Position numbers and translations under genes: made by a program. The notes beneath the pieces were generated by a model. The model was not told where the DNA came from. It searched no databases and saw only the letters and a list, made by a program, of their open reading frames with translations. Shown here in pieces: positions 8,776 to 17,516 of a DNA stretch of 64,000 nt; the first letter of the stretch is position 1, and every line of letters starts with the position of its first letter. The stretch is from assembly GCF_017301335.1 (NCBI RefSeq), contig NZ_CP071247.1:496001-560000 (forward strand), read 5' to 3'. This stretch comes from Marinobacter salinisoli. GTDB lineage: Bacteria; Pseudomonadota; Gammaproteobacteria; Pseudomonadales; Oleiphilaceae.

Positions 8776-10188
8776 ATGCAGAACAACTGGTCACACCATC
8801 TCCATCAGCTTCTTGGCGCCCTGGCCGGCTGCCTGCTGATCGGATTCTTGATTGGCTACCCCCTGCCCGCATTGACCGTGGGCCTGATTGGTTATCTGAC
8901 CTGGAGCATGGTGCAGTCCCGCCGGCTGTACCAATGGCTGAGCAACCCGGACGTTGACCGCACTCCCCCCCAGAGCGTTGGACTCTGGGGCGACCTGTTT
9001 GACAACCTGCATAAACTGCACCTGAAGAACCGCAAAACCGAGGAAAAACTGCGCACCCAGATCAACCGGGTCCGGGAATCCACCAACGCCATGCGCGACG
9101 GTGTCATCATGACCGACAGTGAGGGCACCATTGAGTGGTGGAACGGGGCCGCCGAGCGGCTGCTGGGATTCCGGGAAAAGACGGACCTCGGCCAGTACAT
9201 TCAAAACCTGATTCGCTCCCCGGATTTCAAGCGCTACTTTTACTCGAAGAATTACGAAGAACCGCTGGAACTGAACTCACCGGCCCGGCCCCACATTCGC
9301 CTGGAACTGCAAATCAACCTCTACGGCGATAATGACCGGATGATCGTCGCCAAGGATGTCACCCGCCTGTACCAGCTCGAGCAGATGCGCCGGGACTTCG
9401 TCAGCAATGTGTCTCACGAAATGCGCACCCCGCTCACGGTGATCAGCGGGTATCTGGAAACCCTGGAAGACAACGCCGACGACCTGCCCCCCAAGTGGCG
9501 CCGGGCGGTTCACACCATGTCCACCCAGTCATCACGCATGGAGGCCCTGATCACCGACCTGATCCTGCTGTCGAAAATTGAAATTGGCGAGCAGGCCTAC
9601 GATGACCATCTGAATGACGTGACCGGCATTCTTGAAAAGATTGTCCACGACGCTCAGGCCCTCAGTGGGGAGCAAGAGCATGTCATCCAGCTCGAGATTA
9701 CCGACCATCGCTGGCTGCGTGGTGACGAAGGCCAGTTGCGAAGCGCGTTTTCCAACCTGATTTTCAACGCCGTCAAGTACACCCCCGCCGGTGGCACGAT
9801 CACCGTGACCTGGAGTGCCGATTCCGCAGGCGGCCAGCTGTCTGTGAAAGACAACGGCATCGGCATTGACCCGATCCACATTCCCCGCCTGACCGAACGC
9901 TTCTATCGCGCCGACCCCAGTCGACATCAGGACACCGGTGGCACCGGGCTGGGCCTGGCCATCGTGAAACACGTGCTGCTGAACCATGACGGCAAACTGG
10001 ACATCCGCAGCCGGATGGGCCAAGGCAGCGAGTTTATCTGTCATTTTCCGGCCAACCGACTGGTACAGCGCAAACCCGAGGCACTGACGCCCAACGGCAA
10101 CAGTTTCGAGAACGGCGATCCGGGCGCTTCGCCGAACAATAACGCCCGGCCGGGCGCCACGCCGGACAAGGTGGAACCCAGAGGTTAA
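8776..10188 (+). CDS. phoR: Phosphate regulon sensor histidine kinase
   Basis: A 470-residue membrane kinase and phosphatase for PhoB. Two N-terminal membrane segments (about 9-50) have almost no periplasmic loop, as in other PhoR proteins that sense through PstSCAB-PhoU. A PAS domain spans about 95-200. The HisKA box SNVSHEMRTP has H214, and the ATPase has the N box (NLIFNAVKYTP), DNGIGI and GTGLGLAIVKH. The last 40 or so residues are an unusual low-complexity tail rich in Asn, Gly and Pro after the kinase core. Confidence 0.96.
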   Translation: MQNNWSHHLHQLLGALAGCLLIGFLIGYPLPALTVGLIGYLTWSMVQSRRLYQWLSNPDVDRTPPQSVGLWGDLFDNLHKLHLKNRKTEEKLRTQINRVRESTNAMRDGVIMTDSEGTIEWWNGAAERLLGFREKTDLGQYIQNLIRSPDFKRYFYSKNYEEPLELNSPARPHIRLELQINLYGDNDRMIVAKDVTRLYQLEQMRRDFVSNVSHEMRTPLTVISGYLETLEDNADDLPPKWRRAVHTMSTQSSRMEALITDLILLSKIEIGEQAYDDHLNDVTGILEKIVHDAQALSGEQEHVIQLEITDHRWLRGDEGQLRSAFSNLIFNAVKYTPAGGTITVTWSADSAGGQLSVKDNGIGIDPIHIPRLTERFYRADPSRHQDTGGTGLGLAIVKHVLLNHDGKLDIRSRMGQGSEFICHFPANRLVQRKPEALTPNGNSFENGDPGASPNNNARPGATPDKVEPRG

Positions 10189-10292
10189 ACAATTGTCACC
10201 TCGATAAGTCGCCAACGGTATTTCCGTCGTAAAAAAACGCGCTACCATGGGCTCCAAAGCTTACAAACCAGTTACCCAAACAGAGGTTTCGC

Positions 10293-11546
10293 GTGCCTAG
10301 CCCATCCCCATGGATTTTGCCATGCCAGCGTTTCATCCGAGGCTTGCCCTTGATCACTGCCCTCGCGTCTATGGCGCTGCCGGCGCAAGCCGCTGACAGT
10401 CCCCAACCGCCATCAGCGGAAACCTTCAACACCTGCAAGGCGCAGTTGCAGGATCAGGCCATCCAATCCGGTGTCAGCAAGGAGACCGCCAGCCAGGTCA
10501 TGGCCAAGGTTGAGTACCTTGACCGCGTCATTGAGCTGGATCGCCGTCAGCCCGAGTTCACCACCACCTTCGCCGACTACCTGAATCGGCGCGTGAACGA
10601 CGACCGGGTCAGCAAGGGCCGGGAACTGTTGCGTGAACACAGCGAACTGCTGGCCCGCGTCACCCGCGAGACCGGTGTCCCGGCCCCGTACTTGGTCGCC
10701 TTCTGGGGCCTGGAAACCAACTTTGGCAGTTACTTCGGCAAGATGTCGGTGCCCAGCTCCCTGACCACCCTGGCCTGTGACCCGCGGCGCAGCACCTTTT
10801 TCACCAAACAGCTGATCGCCGCGCTGCGCATTATCGACGAGGGCGCTATCCCGCTGAACCAGATGGAAGGCTCCTGGGCCGGCGCCATGGGCCATGTCCA
10901 GTTTATGCCTACCGTGTTCCTCGAACATGCGGTGGATGCCGATGGCGATGGCCGCCGGGATCTCTGGAACAGTATCCCGGATGCCATGATGTCAGCCGGC
11001 AAGTTCTTGCAGTCCATGGGCTGGGACCCGGACTATCGCTGGGGCCGGGAAGTCGTTTTGCCAGCCAACTTCGATTACGCCCTTGCCGATGGCCGGCGCC
11101 TGCCGCTGTCCGAATGGCGCGATAAAGGCATCACCGATGCATTTGGCAAGCCACTGGCAAACGCACCGATCAAGGCGGCACTGATCGTGCCCTCAGGTCA
11201 CGAAGGTCCCGCCTTCCTGGCCTATAAGAATTTCCGGGTGATCATGGGCTGGAACCGTTCCGAGTTCTACGCCATCTCGGTCGGACACCTGGCCGACCGG
11301 GTCGCCGGGGCCGGCACGCTGCAGAATCCACCACCGGAGGATCTGCCCGCGCTGTCCCGAAGCGCCATCATGGCCCTGCAGGAAGCACTCAACAGCCGTG
11401 GTTTCGACAGCGGCAAACCGGACGGCATTCTCGGCTCCGGCACCCGCTCAGCGATCCGTCGTTTCCAGGCCTCCAGCGGTCTGGTGGCCGATGGCTATCC
11501 GGGCACCGCGGTGTTGCAGAAGCTGGACATAAGCACAGAACGGTAA
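10293..11546 (+). CDS. MltB-type lytic murein transglycosylase with peptidoglycan-binding domain
   Basis: A 417-residue exported enzyme that cleaves the glycan strands of peptidoglycan with formation of 1,6-anhydro ends. The start is GTG at 10293, preceded by AGAGG six bases upstream. A signal peptide ends near ALPAQA (about 33). The SLT_2 catalytic domain contains WGLETNFGSYFG with the catalytic Glu at 141. A C-terminal peptidoglycan-binding type 1 domain (about 350-415) carries LQEALNSRGFDSGKPDG. No lipobox is present, so it is soluble, unlike E. coli MltB. It starts a three-gene run with the YdjM-like gene and rsuA. Confidence 0.92.
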   Translation: MPSPSPWILPCQRFIRGLPLITALASMALPAQAADSPQPPSAETFNTCKAQLQDQAIQSGVSKETASQVMAKVEYLDRVIELDRRQPEFTTTFADYLNRRVNDDRVSKGRELLREHSELLARVTRETGVPAPYLVAFWGLETNFGSYFGKMSVPSSLTTLACDPRRSTFFTKQLIAALRIIDEGAIPLNQMEGSWAGAMGHVQFMPTVFLEHAVDADGDGRRDLWNSIPDAMMSAGKFLQSMGWDPDYRWGREVVLPANFDYALADGRRLPLSEWRDKGITDAFGKPLANAPIKAALIVPSGHEGPAFLAYKNFRVIMGWNRSEFYAISVGHLADRVAGAGTLQNPPPEDLPALSRSAIMALQEALNSRGFDSGKPDGILGSGTRSAIRRFQASSGLVADGYPGTAVLQKLDISTER

Positions 11547-11552
11547 CCCTGC

Positions 11553-12581
11553 ATGGACTCGATCACGCAAGTTGCACTGGGTGCCTCCATAGCCGGCGCG
11601 GTTGCCGGCCAGAGGCTGGGCCGCTCCGCCCTTGCGGTGGGCGCGGTTCTGGGCACCCTGCCCGACCTGGATGTGGTGATCGATTACGGCTCTGCGGTGG
11701 CCAATTTCACCCAGCACCGGGGCTTCAGCCACTCCCTCTTTGTGCTCGCTCCGCTGGCGCTCCTCCTCGCCTGGGTCCTGTGGCGCTGGAAGCCCCAGCT
11801 GAGTCTTGGCCGCTGGCTTGCGCTGACCGGGTTAGTCCTGCTGACCCATCCGCTGCTGGATTCGTTCACCACCTACGGCACCCAGCTCTTCTGGCCGTTC
11901 GGTTCCCCGGTCGCCCTGAGCAGCATTTTCATCATTGATCCGGCCTACACTCTGCCACTGCTGGCTGGCTGCCTGTTTTTCCTGATCCGGCCACCGGCAC
12001 GCACCGCGCTAACGGTGGGCTTGATGCTGTCCACGCTGTACCTGGGCTGGACGGTAGCGGCCAAGCAGATCGTCACGGAGCGGGTCGCTCCCGCCCTGGC
12101 AGCGGCAGGTCTTGAGCAGCCAGAGCTGCTGGTTCAACCCATGCCGTTCAACACCATACTGTGGCGGGCCACCGCCATCACAGACACCGAACAGGTGGAG
12201 ATCGTGACCGGATTCCTCGACGGCAACCGGCCCCTGCACCTGGAAACCTTCCATCGTGACCCGGCCCTGGCGCAAAGCGTGGAGGAGCTGCCCGAGACCG
12301 AACGGCTGGAATGGTTCACCAACGGCTTTCTGTCCTACCAGCGACAGGCACACCAGATAACAGCCACCGATATCCGGCTCGGTCTCCCGGGTGCCCATCC
12401 GTTTACCTTTATTCTGGCCGAGGGCGAGGGCGACCAGCTGGTCCCCGTCACCAGCACCCGCACGCCACGCCCGTCAGTCAGGCCGGAAATGCTGGGCACG
12501 CTGTGGTCACGACTGACCGGAGAAGCACCTATGCTCTGCCTTGCCAGCCTCACCATTCCCGCCCCTGAGCAAACCTGCTGA
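11553..12581 (+). CDS. YdjM/DUF457-like inner-membrane metal-dependent hydrolase
   Basis: 342 residues. The N-terminus has MDSITQVALGASI, PDLDVVID and HRGFSHSLF, the acidic and His motifs of the DUF457 (YdjM, LexA-regulated in E. coli) membrane hydrolase family. HPLLDSFTTYGTQLFWPF follows, with about five membrane segments in the first 190 residues. The C-terminal 150 residues are soluble and less conserved. The reaction is unknown in the family. The gene lies 6 bases after the transglycosylase gene and its stop overlaps the rsuA start, so it is co-transcribed with both. Confidence 0.85.
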   Translation: MDSITQVALGASIAGAVAGQRLGRSALAVGAVLGTLPDLDVVIDYGSAVANFTQHRGFSHSLFVLAPLALLLAWVLWRWKPQLSLGRWLALTGLVLLTHPLLDSFTTYGTQLFWPFGSPVALSSIFIIDPAYTLPLLAGCLFFLIRPPARTALTVGLMLSTLYLGWTVAAKQIVTERVAPALAAAGLEQPELLVQPMPFNTILWRATAITDTEQVEIVTGFLDGNRPLHLETFHRDPALAQSVEELPETERLEWFTNGFLSYQRQAHQITATDIRLGLPGAHPFTFILAEGEGDQLVPVTSTRTPRPSVRPEMLGTLWSRLTGEAPMLCLASLTIPAPEQTC

Positions 12582-13282
12582 TGACGACAACGCGGCTGGA
12601 CCAGTTTATTTCGCTGAGCACACCGCTCTCACGCAAGGAGGCCAGACGAGCCATCCATGCCAGCCGGGTGCGGGTAGACGGAGAGATCTGCAAGGCGACG
12701 AACACCAAAGTCCCCGATACGGCCCAGGTCACCCTCGACGGTCAGGCCTGCATCATCCCGGGGCCGCAATACCTGATGCTGAACAAGCCCGTCGGCGTAG
12801 TAAGCGCGACGCGGGACAACGAACACCCAACCGCACTGGACCTTCTGCCCCCGGAACTGACCCGGGACCTGCACATTGCCGGCCGTCTGGATATCGATAC
12901 CACGGGCCTGTTGTTACTGACCACCGACGGGCAATGGTCACACCGCATCACCTCACCACGGGTTGAGTGCCGGAAGACCTACCGGGTCGTCCTGAGCGAC
13001 CCCATCACCGAATCGGCACAGAGCGCCCTCGAGACCGGGATGGAACTGCGCAACGAGGCGAAACCGATCCGCCCGGCGGAAGTCCGGATTCTTGAGCCAC
13101 GGGTAATCGAGCTGACTATTTCGGAAGGGCGCTACCACCAGGTCAAACGCATGGTGGCAGCGGTAGGCAATCATGTGGAGGCGTTACACCGGAGTCAGAT
13201 CGGGGACATCTGCCTCGATCCAGCGTTAGAGCCGGGTGAGTTCCGGCCCCTGACCCAGGCAGAAATCGACAGCGTAAACTGA
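12581..13282 (+). CDS. rsuA: 16S rRNA pseudouridine(516) synthase (RsuA family)
   Basis: 233 residues. An N-terminal S4 RNA-binding domain (about 1-60: LDQFISLSTPLSRKEARRAI) is followed by the RsuA/RluB/E/F catalytic domain with GRLDIDTTGLLLLTTDG, which holds the catalytic Asp. RYHQVKRMVAAVGNHVEALHR closes the domain. The size and lack of extensions favour RsuA over RluB/E/F. The ATG overlaps the previous stop codon (translational coupling). Confidence 0.88.
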   Translation: MTTTRLDQFISLSTPLSRKEARRAIHASRVRVDGEICKATNTKVPDTAQVTLDGQACIIPGPQYLMLNKPVGVVSATRDNEHPTALDLLPPELTRDLHIAGRLDIDTTGLLLLTTDGQWSHRITSPRVECRKTYRVVLSDPITESAQSALETGMELRNEAKPIRPAEVRILEPRVIELTISEGRYHQVKRMVAAVGNHVEALHRSQIGDICLDPALEPGEFRPLTQAEIDSVN

Positions 13283-13298
13283 GCCCGGCGAGGCTCAG
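13279..13298. terminator. Hairpin between convergent rsuA and asparaginase-like gene
   Basis: CTGAGCC (13279-13285) / GGCTCAG (13292-13298), overlapping both gene ends. It has no T tract on either side, so it may be a weak bidirectional terminator or only a pause site. Confidence 0.35.
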
Positions 13299-13774
13299 AG
13301 TCGCTCAAAACGCTTTGCTTCAAGATTCTTGCGAACCGAGCCCGCCTCAAACACTTCGCCATTCATGGCTATATAGACTCCCGGTGGCAGAAGGCTCACC
13401 GCCGACCACGCAAACCCGAGATTGAACAACGCGTCGGTGCGGCGCATCCGGGCCGGCTGCATGGCACCAAACAACACAATGGTTTTGCCTTCCAGCTTGG
13501 CCAGGGCCGAGGCGGTTTCCGGCATGGTATCTGTGCCGTGCGTGATCAGAATCCGGTCGCACGTGGACTCACTGGCGGCCTGAAAAACAGCCTGACGATC
13601 CTCGTCGGTCATTTCAAGACTGTCCTTGCGCAGCAACTCCTTGAGTTCGTAACCGCCATGGATGTTGGACTCGGACAGCATCTCGGGCACCGTCGGATCA
13701 CCCACGGCAAATTCCGAATTGGCGTCAAAGTACACCTTATCGATGGTGCCACCAGTGGTAAGAATCTGGATCAT
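13295..13774 (-). CDS. Single-domain asparaginase-like protein
   Basis: 159 residues from the ATG at 13774 (a GTG one codon upstream is also possible). It matches only the N-terminal domain of L-asparaginases. TGGTID near residues 7-12 carries the first catalytic Thr, and THGTDTM near residues 80-86 carries the second Thr and the Asp. KTIVLFGAMQPARMRRTDALFNLGFA follows. The C-terminal domain of about 150 residues is missing, yet both ends look natural and the neighbours are intact, so this is a short family rather than a broken gene. Full-length enzymes hydrolyse asparagine; whether this short form does is unknown. Confidence 0.8.
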   Translation of the reverse strand: MIQILTTGGTIDKVYFDANSEFAVGDPTVPEMLSESNIHGGYELKELLRKDSLEMTDEDRQAVFQAASESTCDRILITHGTDTMPETASALAKLEGKTIVLFGAMQPARMRRTDALFNLGFAWSAVSLLPPGVYIAMNGEVFEAGSVRKNLEAKRFERL

Positions 13775-13797
13775 CACTACGGACCTTCTGCGCTGAG

Positions 13798-14718
13798 TTA
13801 GTTGGCACTGACTACGTTCTTGGCCGCAGCGGCATAAGCTGCGTTTTTCTCCTGTTCGTAACGGCGGGCAGCCGTGGCCACCTGGCCACGGGCGCCGGTG
13901 TCCAGCCAGCGCTTGATGCGCCCGGCATCGCCCAGAGGCGAACGGGTGCCCAGCGAATCAAGCAAGACGGTGACAACCGGCTCGCCGTTCATTTGCGACA
14001 CCATTACCAGGCACCGGCCCGCTTCCTCCAGATAGCCGGTTTTGCTCAGGGACACGCCCCAGCTGTCACGATGGACCAGGGCATTGGTATTGCCAAACGA
14101 CAGGCTGTAACGAGGCTTCCGGAATTGCGCACGATAATAGCCTGTGGTCGAGTATTCCCGGATTTCCGGGTGCTTGCCTGCCGCCTTCACCAGTTTCACC
14201 AGGTCGGCCGCCGTTGAGACATTCTCTGCCGACAGGCCGGTGGGGTCGACAAAGTGGGTACCCGTCATACCCAGTGCCTTTGCCTTCGCGTTCATGGCGT
14301 TGATAAAGGCGTCAAAGCCTCCCGGGTAGCTGCGCGCCAAGGTATAGGCCGCGAAGTTTTCGGACGACATCAACGCAATGCGCAGGACATCGGACCGGCG
14401 TAACTGGGAGTCCACACGAATCCGGGTGTAGGCATTGGCCGCGGCCGGCGTGTGTCGCTCCTTAAACGTGAGCCACTCATCCAGTGGCTGGTCAGACTCC
14501 AGAACCACCAGGCCGGTCATCACCTTGGTCAGGGAGGCAATCGGCACAGAGCGGTTGGCATTCTTGCCAAACAACAGGGCATCGTCACCGACTTTCGCCA
14601 CGGCGGCATTCACCGAGGCCAGATTGGGGCCTGTCGGCTCTTCGCCACTGGCAGCCGCGACCCCAGAAAAACAAATAAGGAGAGTCAGCATGAGGGCAAA
14701 GCCACCACGTATCATCAT
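13798..14718 (-). CDS. pbpG: D-alanyl-D-alanine endopeptidase (PBP7)
   Basis: A 306-residue periplasmic low-molecular-mass penicillin-binding protein. A signal peptide ends near VAAASG (about 24). The serine-peptidase motifs are SLTK (S62-K65), SEN (about 120) and KTG (about 220). PIASLTKVMTGLVVLESDQPLDE closely follows E. coli PbpG, which cleaves D-Ala-meso-DAP cross-links. An Ala-rich C-terminal tail may be a linker or helix. It sits 23 bases from the asparaginase-like gene on the same strand and probably shares its transcript. Confidence 0.92.
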   Translation of the reverse strand: MMIRGGFALMLTLLICFSGVAAASGEEPTGPNLASVNAAVAKVGDDALLFGKNANRSVPIASLTKVMTGLVVLESDQPLDEWLTFKERHTPAAANAYTRIRVDSQLRRSDVLRIALMSSENFAAYTLARSYPGGFDAFINAMNAKAKALGMTGTHFVDPTGLSAENVSTAADLVKLVKAAGKHPEIREYSTTGYYRAQFRKPRYSLSFGNTNALVHRDSWGVSLSKTGYLEEAGRCLVMVSQMNGEPVVTVLLDSLGTRSPLGDAGRIKRWLDTGARGQVATAARRYEQEKNAAYAAAAKNVVSAN

Positions 14719-15021
14719 GAGATCTGAATCCTGCTTTTATCACTAACAATTTCGGGTACTGCGCGGGTCGAACCGAATGTCGTCAGAAACACGCCACACG
14801 GCGGCTCGAGGGCCCGCGTCAAGGTAAAACAACCTTATGGCCGCCCAGTGTAAGGCAATCATTGCACAGCGCCAATGCGGTCACCTCCTTACGTGGAGCG
14901 TTGATCGGCGAAGCCCGGACTTCTGTAACGAACCCGGCTTTCTGACCTGAATCAAGTCGACTTGCGGCGGGCAGATCTACAATTCTGGTCACAATGAACG
15001 CCATGGAGGCAAGGCCTGAAC
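14719..15021. other. Intergenic region pbpG / phosphoketolase-like gene
   Basis: A 303-base divergent gap. The half nearest the phosphoketolase-like gene holds the Anr/FNR-type promoter described separately. In the rest I see no gene or structured RNA. Confidence 0.6.
14942..14990 (+). promoter_or_regulatory. Anr/FNR-like class II promoter
   Basis: CTGAC-CTGA-ATCAA (14942-14955) matches 8 of 10 conserved bases of TTGAT-N4-ATCAA. A TACAAT -10 hexamer lies at 14978-14983. With transcription starting near 14990 the box is centred at about -41.5, the standard position for class II activation by FNR/Anr. No good -35 hexamer is present, as expected for an activator-dependent promoter. Confidence 0.55.
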
Positions 15022-17436
15022 ATGCATACCCCAACCCGTCAGCCAGCACCCACTCCCGATTCCGGGCCAACAGGCTCCGCCTGTCACCTTTGGCGGAAGG
15101 GCTATGGCGTGATCGAGCACAGCGAGGCCACCTGTGCGCGGGTTGAAAGCCTGGCCCAGCGACTCATCGCGGCCGGCCTGCAACCCGATGCGAACACGGT
15201 GTACCGGAAACTCATCGCGCTGGACCGCTTGACCAGCGCCGGGCTCTGGCTCGTCGCCCACATGACTTACGCCAACCGGGTGGAGGTCAGCGGCAGCCCG
15301 CTGAAACCACAGGACTTCAAAACCCAGCCCCAGGGGCATACCGGCGGCGCGCTGAACATGGTACCGGCCTACGCCGCCTACCTGGCCTTCAATAATCTCA
15401 CCGGACAGACCCGAAGTTGGCTGATGGGCCAGGGTCATTGCGTCGCGGCCATCGAGGCCCTCAATGTGCTGACCGGCAACCTGCATCCGGAACAATCGGA
15501 ACGATATCTGGCGCCCGAGGGCCTGTCACGACTGGCCGCGGATTTTTACAACTACCGGCAGGCCCCGGACGGCTCGGTGAGCGCGCCGCTGGGCAGCCAT
15601 GTCACGCCCCACACCGCAGGCGGCATCATTGAGGGCGGCTACCTTGGCTTTGCCGAACTCCAGTACGCCCACATGCCCCTGCCCGGGGAGTCTCTGGTGG
15701 CATTTTTGTCCGATGGTGCCGCTGAAGAGCAGCGGGGCAGCGACTGGGTGCCCCGCTGGTGGCGAGCAGAAGATTGCGGGCTGATGATGCCGGTCATGAT
15801 TGCCAACGGACGGCGCATTGAGCAACGCACCGAGCTGGGCACCCGCGCCGGCCTGGAACGCTTTGAAGCTCATCTGGCTGAGCGCGGCTTTGATCCGCAT
15901 CGTTTTGATGGTCGCGACCCGGCGGCCTTTGTCTGCGCCCTGTTTGAAATGGAGCAATCGCTCAAGGCCAGTGCCGAGGAAGCGCTCCGGGGCGACCTGT
16001 GCTATCCGGTCCGCATTCCCTACGGCATCGCAGAAACGGTCAAGGGCTTTGGCTTCTATGGCGCCGGCAGTAATTCAGCGCACAACCTGCCGCTGCCTGG
16101 CAACCCGCGAATGGATGCCCGAGCCCGGGAACTGTTCAACGAACACGCCGGCAAGCTCTGGGTAGCGCCCGACGAACTGCGCCAAAGCGTTGCCTACCTG
16201 ACCGAACACGAGCAACAGCGCAGGGAGCGGGAGCGAGACCACGCCCTGTCGCTCCGGAATCCTCCGGAACCGGCCATCCCACGCCTGCCACCCTGCGAAA
16301 ACGGTCGTTCGCCGATGAGTGCGGTGGATGATTTTTTCCCGGCCCTGTTGGCGGCCAATCCAACGCTTCGGGCCCGGGTGGGCAATCCGGACGAGCTGGC
16401 CAGCAACCGGCTGACTGGCGTCCTGGCGGCACTCAAACACCGGGTTATCGATCCGGAAAACGATCAGGAGTCCGTCCACGGCGATATCATTACCGCGCTC
16501 AACGAAGAAGCCGTGGTATCCGCGTGCCTGGCCAACAAGGCGGGACTGAACCTGGTGGCCAGCTACGAGGCTTTCTGCGTAAAAATGCTGGGTGCCATTC
16601 GTCAGGAACTGATTTTTGCACGTCGGCAAAAAGAAGTGGGACGCCCGGCGAGCTGGCTCGGATTTCCGGTGATCGCGACATCCCACACCTGGGAAAACGG
16701 CAAGAACGAACAGTCCCACCAGGACACCACTTTCTGCGAAAGCCTGCTGGCAGAAATGAACGACGTATCCCGTGTGCTGTTTCCCGCCGACTACAACAGC
16801 ACCCTGGCCCTGCTGCCCGGCGTGTACAGCCAGCGCGGACAAATTTCGATCATGGTCATCCCCAAACAGGAGCGACCGTGCCTGTTCTCCTGGGATGAAG
16901 CCGAGGCGCTGGCGCGACAGGGCGCCATCGTGGTGGATGAGGACACCTCCGGTGGCGAACCGATACTGTTAATGGCCAATGGTGCCTACCAGCTGGCGGA
17001 GGCAATCCGGGTCTGCGAACGACTGCGCGACACCGGAACCTCCTTTCGCCTGGTGTATATCCAGGAGCCCGGACGTCTGCGCCCGCCCCGGGACAGCATG
17101 GAGGCCAGTTACTGCCTGCCTGACTTCGCGCGGGACCGCCTGTTTCCCACTCAGATCACAAGGCGCGTAGCGCTGACCCATATGCGCCCGGAAGTGTTCC
17201 GGGGCCACCTCAGCCCCCTGTTCCCCAAGCCCGAGCGCGCTCGCGTTCTGGGGTACCTGAATCGGGGCGGCACCCTGAACGAAGCCGGCATGCTGTTCGC
17301 CAACCGGTGCTCCTGGGCCCATACCCTGGCCGCCTGCGCACTCACCATGAAGAAACCGCCCGGCGAGTGGCTGTCGGCCGCCGAACTGGCCGCCGTGGAA
17401 GGGCGCGGAACACCGTCAGTCATCACCCGCGCTTAA
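15022..17436 (+). CDS. Divergent phosphoketolase-like thiamine-diphosphate enzyme
   Basis: An 804-residue protein with the XFP/transketolase domain order. Phosphoketolase-like landmarks are GHTGGALN, MGQGHCVAA, a ThDP/Mg signature (SDG, then Asn 30 residues later in MIANG) and EGGYLGF. In the middle and C-terminal parts LNEEAVVSACLANKAGLN, SYEAF and SHQDTTF correspond to the phosphoketolase EH...EGY...SCYEAF and SHQDPGF segments. Several normally fixed residues differ (GDGEAETG is SDGAAEEQ), so the substrate may not be xylulose or fructose phosphate. I recall related proteins being labelled xylulose 5-phosphate 3-epimerase in public annotation but cannot verify it. The gene stands alone behind an Anr-like promoter and ends at a strong terminator. 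Confidence 0.75.
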   Translation: MHTPTRQPAPTPDSGPTGSACHLWRKGYGVIEHSEATCARVESLAQRLIAAGLQPDANTVYRKLIALDRLTSAGLWLVAHMTYANRVEVSGSPLKPQDFKTQPQGHTGGALNMVPAYAAYLAFNNLTGQTRSWLMGQGHCVAAIEALNVLTGNLHPEQSERYLAPEGLSRLAADFYNYRQAPDGSVSAPLGSHVTPHTAGGIIEGGYLGFAELQYAHMPLPGESLVAFLSDGAAEEQRGSDWVPRWWRAEDCGLMMPVMIANGRRIEQRTELGTRAGLERFEAHLAERGFDPHRFDGRDPAAFVCALFEMEQSLKASAEEALRGDLCYPVRIPYGIAETVKGFGFYGAGSNSAHNLPLPGNPRMDARARELFNEHAGKLWVAPDELRQSVAYLTEHEQQRRERERDHALSLRNPPEPAIPRLPPCENGRSPMSAVDDFFPALLAANPTLRARVGNPDELASNRLTGVLAALKHRVIDPENDQESVHGDIITALNEEAVVSACLANKAGLNLVASYEAFCVKMLGAIRQELIFARRQKEVGRPASWLGFPVIATSHTWENGKNEQSHQDTTFCESLLAEMNDVSRVLFPADYNSTLALLPGVYSQRGQISIMVIPKQERPCLFSWDEAEALARQGAIVVDEDTSGGEPILLMANGAYQLAEAIRVCERLRDTGTSFRLVYIQEPGRLRPPRDSMEASYCLPDFARDRLFPTQITRRVALTHMRPEVFRGHLSPLFPKPERARVLGYLNRGGTLNEAGMLFANRCSWAHTLAACALTMKKPPGEWLSAAELAAVEGRGTPSVITRA

Positions 17437-17463
17437 ATGGAAACACACAATCAGAAAAAGAGA

Positions 17464-17493
17464 AAAGGGAGCTCAAAGGCTCCCTTTCTGTTT
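17464..17493. terminator. Bidirectional rho-independent terminator
   Basis: AAAGGGAGC (17464-17472) / GCTCCCTTT (17479-17487) with a 6-base loop. T-rich sequence follows on the plus strand and A-rich sequence precedes it, so it can serve both the phosphoketolase-like gene and the convergent Yip1-family gene. Confidence 0.85.
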
Positions 17494-17516
17494 ACGTGCC
17501 AACGTCGTGTGTTCGA

